A DNA stretch of 18,055 nt from GCA-2693325 sp036343635 (lineage in GTDB: Bacteria > Latescibacterota > UBA2968 > UBA8231): contig JAYYVF010000005.1 of the NCBI GenBank assembly GCA_036343635.1, positions 1-18,055 on the forward strand, read 5' to 3'. A program made the position numbers and the translations under genes. Position 1 is the stretch's first letter. Each line of letters begins with the position of its first letter. The notes under the pieces were generated by a model. That model was not told where the DNA came from. It saw nothing but the letters and a program-made list of their open reading frames with translations, and searched no databases. Positions 14,968-18,055 of the stretch are shown piece after piece.

Positions 14968-16035
14968 ATGGATAAAGATTCTCTATCTCCCTCTATGTTT
15001 ATCGGTGTGCAGGGAGAAGACATTATTTCGTTTGGCTCGGGTCAACCGGACCTTCCTCCACCCGACGACGTATACAGTATTTTACCAAATTATAGAGACT
15101 TTAAATACGGGCTCATCCAAGGTACCATTGAGTTAAGAGAAGCCTTGGCGCGTCAATATCCAAGTTCAACGGCAGACAGCTTTGTTGTAACCAATGGAGC
15201 TTCTGAGGCTATCGATTTAGTTTTGCGTGTTATAGCTCAGCGTCATAATAAAGAGCAACACAAGGTTTTAATCGTTCGCCCTTACTACTATTCATATCCA
15301 CATATGGTTCGGTTTGCTGGGATGGAGCCCGTCTTCACCGATTCAGTAGATGGCCGAATTGACCTTGTAGATTTCGCTTCAAAAGTAACGGGCTGTAAGG
15401 CCGTCATTATCAATTCGCCTTCCAATCCAACAGGTAGGGTGGAATCTATCGAGACGCTTAAGGCAATCGAGAAAATCACCAGCGATTTAGGCGTATATGT
15501 ATTGTCTGATGAGGTCTACAAAGATTTAATGTATGTCAGAGAAAATTATCTAATAGAGGGACCACACGTTGTTACTATAAATTCATTTTCCAAAACTTTC
15601 GCGATGTGTGGATTCAGGGTTGGTTTCCTTTGGTCTTTAGACAAAACTTTAGTAAACGAAGCTATTGGCATAAAAACTCACACCTCAATGAATACCAATA
15701 TATTAGGCCAAGAAATGGCCTTGGCGGCTACCAAAGTACCCATATCTTTTATCGAAGATCAACTTGAAATATGGAGACTGCGACGTGATCTAATCTATAA
15801 GGGACTGCTTGAATTAGGATTGGATCTTTGGAAACCTGAGGGAGCGTTTTACGTTATGCCAAAGGTCGAAAACCCTACGGACTTTGTTTGGGATCTTTAT
15901 AATGATTACAACGTTATCACATACTTGGGTGAATGGTTTGGAGCCCCCGATCGAGTGCGCCTTTCCTATGCCCTGGACGTGGACAAAATCGAGATTGGCC
16001 TTGAACGTATTGGAAAATACCTCGCCACCAGATGA
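14968..16035 (+). CDS. PLP-dependent aminotransferase, class I/II
   Basis: This 355-residue fold-type I enzyme shows the aminotransferase signature set: SFGSGQPDLPPPDDV near the N-terminus, FVVTNGASEAIDLVL for the phosphate-binding turn, INSPSNPTGR (about 148-157) with the Asn that contacts PLP, SDEVY (180-184), the Schiff-base lysine Lys209 in NSFSKTFAMCGFRVGF, and a C-terminal Arg in RVRLSYAL for the substrate carboxylate. The acceptor and donor cannot be predicted; the family covers aspartate, alanine/valine and branched-chain enzymes and also amino-sugar-related ones. The frame is open from TTG 14956, but ATG 14968 with AAGGAA just upstream is preferred. It is followed, after 79 bases, by a glycosyltransferase and then a GH172 gene, so it may supply an aminated precursor for a glycan. 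Confidence 0.92.
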   Translation: MDKDSLSPSMFIGVQGEDIISFGSGQPDLPPPDDVYSILPNYRDFKYGLIQGTIELREALARQYPSSTADSFVVTNGASEAIDLVLRVIAQRHNKEQHKVLIVRPYYYSYPHMVRFAGMEPVFTDSVDGRIDLVDFASKVTGCKAVIINSPSNPTGRVESIETLKAIEKITSDLGVYVLSDEVYKDLMYVRENYLIEGPHVVTINSFSKTFAMCGFRVGFLWSLDKTLVNEAIGIKTHTSMNTNILGQEMALAATKVPISFIEDQLEIWRLRRDLIYKGLLELGLDLWKPEGAFYVMPKVENPTDFVWDLYNDYNVITYLGEWFGAPDRVRLSYALDVDKIEIGLERIGKYLATR

Positions 16036-16095
16036 TTTGAACCACAACGAGTTTATCTCGTTTATTTACCCCAACAATTATAAGCCCATAATGAA

Positions 16096-16112
16096 TTTAC
16101 AATATTTGTAAA
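16096..16112. repeat. Perfect 7+3+7 inverted repeat abutting the glycosyltransferase start
   Basis: TTTACAA-TAT-TTGTAAA is a perfect inverted repeat that ends two bases before the ATG at 16115. It occupies the place where a Shine-Dalgarno site would normally be; none is visible. It could be an operator or a translation-blocking hairpin, but the all-AT-rich composition makes chance possible. Confidence 0.35.
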
Positions 16113-16114
16113 AA

Positions 16115-17206
16115 ATGTTAATCGCAATAGACGGAAGACCATTTCAAGGAAATATTACTGGCGTCGGTAGATACGTATACGAAATGTGTGCTGTCCTCGA
16201 TAAAACACTCACGGACGCAACATTTCATGTCTATTCAAACCGACCGATGTCCATTGATCCTTTTTCAACACGTTGGAGGTTTCGATATGAGACTAACGTT
16301 GGCTTATCAAAACTGCAACCACCGTTATGGTTAAAATTATTCTCCGCAAGAATGATAAATAGTGACAGTGCTACGTGTTTTTGGGGTCCGGCCTTTTTTT
16401 TACCGTTTGGATTAAACCGTAGCATTAAGAGTCTCCTAACTGTTCATGATTTAAACTACCTGATAGCACCAGAAACTATGACAATTATGTATCAACTTTT
16501 TTTTAAGTTGTTTTTTCGATCGGGACTAAGAAGCGCCGATTTGATTTCCACTAATTCACAAGGTACCTCCAATCGTCTTGATAAATTTTTTTTTCGGAAA
16601 GCAGACATAATTGCACCTCCATCCGCAAATCCAGATACATTCTATCCGCCCAACGAAAATGCCAGAAAAAATTTCACCGAGAAATATGACTTAGAAGGTT
16701 CCTACTTTCTGTCTGTTTCCACTCTTGAACCAAGAAAAAACCTTGATATTTTGATCGATGCTTTTGAATTATTTCTTAAAGAAAATCCGGATAAACATTG
16801 CAAGTTGGTCCTTGCTGGTGGGAGTGGGTGGAAAAATGACGACCTCCTGACAAGAATCTCCAACCATCCTTACATCCAAAAACTCGGTTTTGTCCCGGAC
16901 GAGGATCTCCCTGCGCTATACGCAAACGCCGTGTCCCTCATTTTCCCGTCAAAATACGAAGGCTTTGGCATGCCCGTCCTCGAAGCAAGCCTCTGTGGCA
17001 CAACGACCATTGCGTCGGATATAGATGAGATACGAGAAGCAGGTGGAGACGATACGATCTATGTAACACCTAATGCCTTGAACATCGCAACAGCAATGAA
17101 AACAATTTGGGATAAACGTCCCGATATAACTCCTTCTAATTATCTCACTTGGAAGGAAAGTGGCGAGAGGATTGTACGTGGATTATCCATACTTACGCGA
17201 AAGTAG
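16115..17206 (+). CDS. GT4-family glycosyltransferase (group 1)
   Basis: The protein (363 residues) is a retaining GT-B glycosyltransferase using a nucleotide-sugar donor. The N-terminal domain begins with IDGRPFQGNITGVGRYVYEM, the glycine-rich acceptor-domain opening typical of GT4. The linker contains VHDLNYL and ADLISTNSQGTSNRL. The C-terminal donor domain has STLEPRKNLDILI (Arg207, Lys208 contact the donor phosphates), the VLAGGSGWK strand, and the E-x7-E motif Glu282...Glu290 (KYEGFGMPVLEA), followed by CGTTTIASDI. Such enzymes build lipopolysaccharide, capsule or exopolysaccharide; the local context contains no other glycan-assembly gene. It is 79 bases after the aminotransferase stop and six bases before the GH172 start, so the three are probably co-expressed. 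No clear Shine-Dalgarno site. Confidence 0.93.
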   Translation: MLIAIDGRPFQGNITGVGRYVYEMCAVLDKTLTDATFHVYSNRPMSIDPFSTRWRFRYETNVGLSKLQPPLWLKLFSARMINSDSATCFWGPAFFLPFGLNRSIKSLLTVHDLNYLIAPETMTIMYQLFFKLFFRSGLRSADLISTNSQGTSNRLDKFFFRKADIIAPPSANPDTFYPPNENARKNFTEKYDLEGSYFLSVSTLEPRKNLDILIDAFELFLKENPDKHCKLVLAGGSGWKNDDLLTRISNHPYIQKLGFVPDEDLPALYANAVSLIFPSKYEGFGMPVLEASLCGTTTIASDIDEIREAGGDDTIYVTPNALNIATAMKTIWDKRPDITPSNYLTWKESGERIVRGLSILTRK

Positions 17207-17212
17207 TCACAT

Positions 17213-18055
17213 ATGCTCAATCACTTAACAGAACTATCTGACAAACATTCCCGTTCCATAAGTCCGGAAAATTTTTCGGGAGATAAAGGGAAAGGAGGAA
17301 TGGCTACAGAAGGTACAGGTGCAATAGCTGCTCGCGAATTGGGACAAGGATGGAAAGTCTCTCCGTCCGTAATAGTTAAAGCCAAAAGCACCTTCACAAT
17401 GGCAGATATCGATGGCCCTGGAAATATTGAGCAAATCTGGCTAACCCCAACCGGTAACTGGCGCTTTAGTATCATTCGTATCTATTGGGACGACCAAGAG
17501 TATCCTTCCGTTGAATGCCCTATCGGCGACTTTTTTGCCTCCGGTTGGGGGCAATTTGCTCAAATGTCCTCACTCGCAGTCTGCGTCAATCCAGGAAGCG
17601 CATTCAATTGTTATTGGCCCATGCCATTCGCAAAGCGTTGTCGCATAACGCTGGAGAATATCGCCGACGAAGACATGGTATTGTATTATCAAATCAACTA
17701 CGCCGAAGGACCTGTATCAAATCAACTCGCTTATTTTCATGCACAGTTCCGACGAAGTAATCCTCTTCCCTATGGGGAAGTGTATACTTTACTCGATGAT
17801 GTTACAGGACATGGTCACTACGCTGGTACCTACATGGCCTGGGGGGTAAACAATTCTGGGTGGTGGGGTGAAGGAGAGTTAAAATTCTTCATAGATGGAG
17901 ATCAAGAATTTCCCACCATCTGTGGTACAGGCACCGAGGATTACTTCTGCGGCTCCTATGATTTTGTAAATAAAGAAACAAATCAGTATCAAGAATTTAC
18001 AACACCCTACGCAGGAATGCCTCAGGTACTCCGTCCCGATAGTACTTTTAAATCT
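17213..18055 (+). CDS. GH172 (DUF2961) glycosidase, 3' end outside window
   Basis: The frame stays open from ATG 17213 to the window end (281 codons so far) and is plainly a GH172 protein. It has the opening LTELSDKHSRSISPENFSG, the ADIDGPGNIEQIWLTPTGNWR strand, CPIGDFFASGWG, MVLYYQINYAEGP, FHAQFRRSNPLP, GHYAGTYMAWGVNNSGWWGEG and ICGTGTEDYFCGSYDF. Known members act on fructofuranosyl or arabinofuranosyl bonds (difructose dianhydride and D-arabinan enzymes), with two conserved glutamates; here the GEGE and GTGTEDY glutamates are the candidates. The fold is a double jelly-roll like viral capsid proteins (established for the family). There is no signal peptide, so it is probably cytoplasmic. An internal Met30 also follows AAAGGAGGA but too closely, and the family N-terminus argues for 17213. 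It starts six bases after the GT4 stop. Confidence 0.93.
   Translation, partial: MLNHLTELSDKHSRSISPENFSGDKGKGGMATEGTGAIAARELGQGWKVSPSVIVKAKSTFTMADIDGPGNIEQIWLTPTGNWRFSIIRIYWDDQEYPSVECPIGDFFASGWGQFAQMSSLAVCVNPGSAFNCYWPMPFAKRCRITLENIADEDMVLYYQINYAEGPVSNQLAYFHAQFRRSNPLPYGEVYTLLDDVTGHGHYAGTYMAWGVNNSGWWGEGELKFFIDGDQEFPTICGTGTEDYFCGSYDFVNKETNQYQEFTTPYAGMPQVLRPDSTFKS

Overview
This window is about 18 kb of gene-dense, AT-leaning bacterial DNA with 16 protein-coding genes or partial genes and one probable pseudogene. I see no rRNA, tRNA, CRISPR array, transposase or phage gene. The lipoprotein signal and the Sec signal peptide point to an envelope of Gram-negative type. The hemS/hmuS-like remnant resembles the proteobacterial (rhizobial-type) heme-utilisation family. 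The abundance of phytanoyl-CoA-dioxygenase-like, enolase-superfamily, DUF4432 and GH172 genes is typical of uncultured marine or host-associated heterotrophs. I cannot fix the phylum from this window.

Layout. (1) 2-1259, plus: the end of an EamA/DMT exporter overlapping a small lipoprotein gene. (2) 1324-1749, minus: a single PPC/DUF296 protein. (3) 1920-6148, plus: a four-gene run with a class-C beta-lactamase-type serine hydrolase, a secreted cyclase-family hydrolase, a PhyH dioxygenase and an MLE-type enolase-superfamily enzyme. (4) 6145-8173, minus: an aldose-epimerase-like DUF4432 protein followed by a uronate-dehydrogenase-like SDR. It converges on block 3, and the two blocks share one TTAA as both stop codons. 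(5) 8347-9369, plus: an aldo/keto reductase divergent from DUF4432. A perfect TTGTATACAA palindrome (FadR/GntR-type operator pattern) lies between them. (6) 9443-13722, minus: a three-gene operon with an unrecognised TIM-barrel-like protein, a tandem alpha/beta hydrolase whose second domain has lost its nucleophile, and a second, dissimilar PhyH dioxygenase. (7) 13945-18055, plus: an unrecognised small protein, a hemS-like fragment interrupted by an amber codon, then a probable operon of PLP aminotransferase, GT4 glycosyltransferase and GH172 (formerly DUF2961) glycosidase, which runs off the right edge.

Taken together, blocks 3-6 look like catabolism of an unusual carbohydrate or sugar-acid derivative. 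Esterase and hydrolase steps would be followed by Fe(II)/2-oxoglutarate oxygenation, sugar oxidation or epimerisation (SDR, AKR, DUF4432) and an enolase-type step. This pathway reading is inference from families and gene order; no substrate can be read from the sequence. The best candidates for something undescribed are the block 6 operon, the block 3 operon, and the unknown small gene next to the decayed hemS-like fragment.
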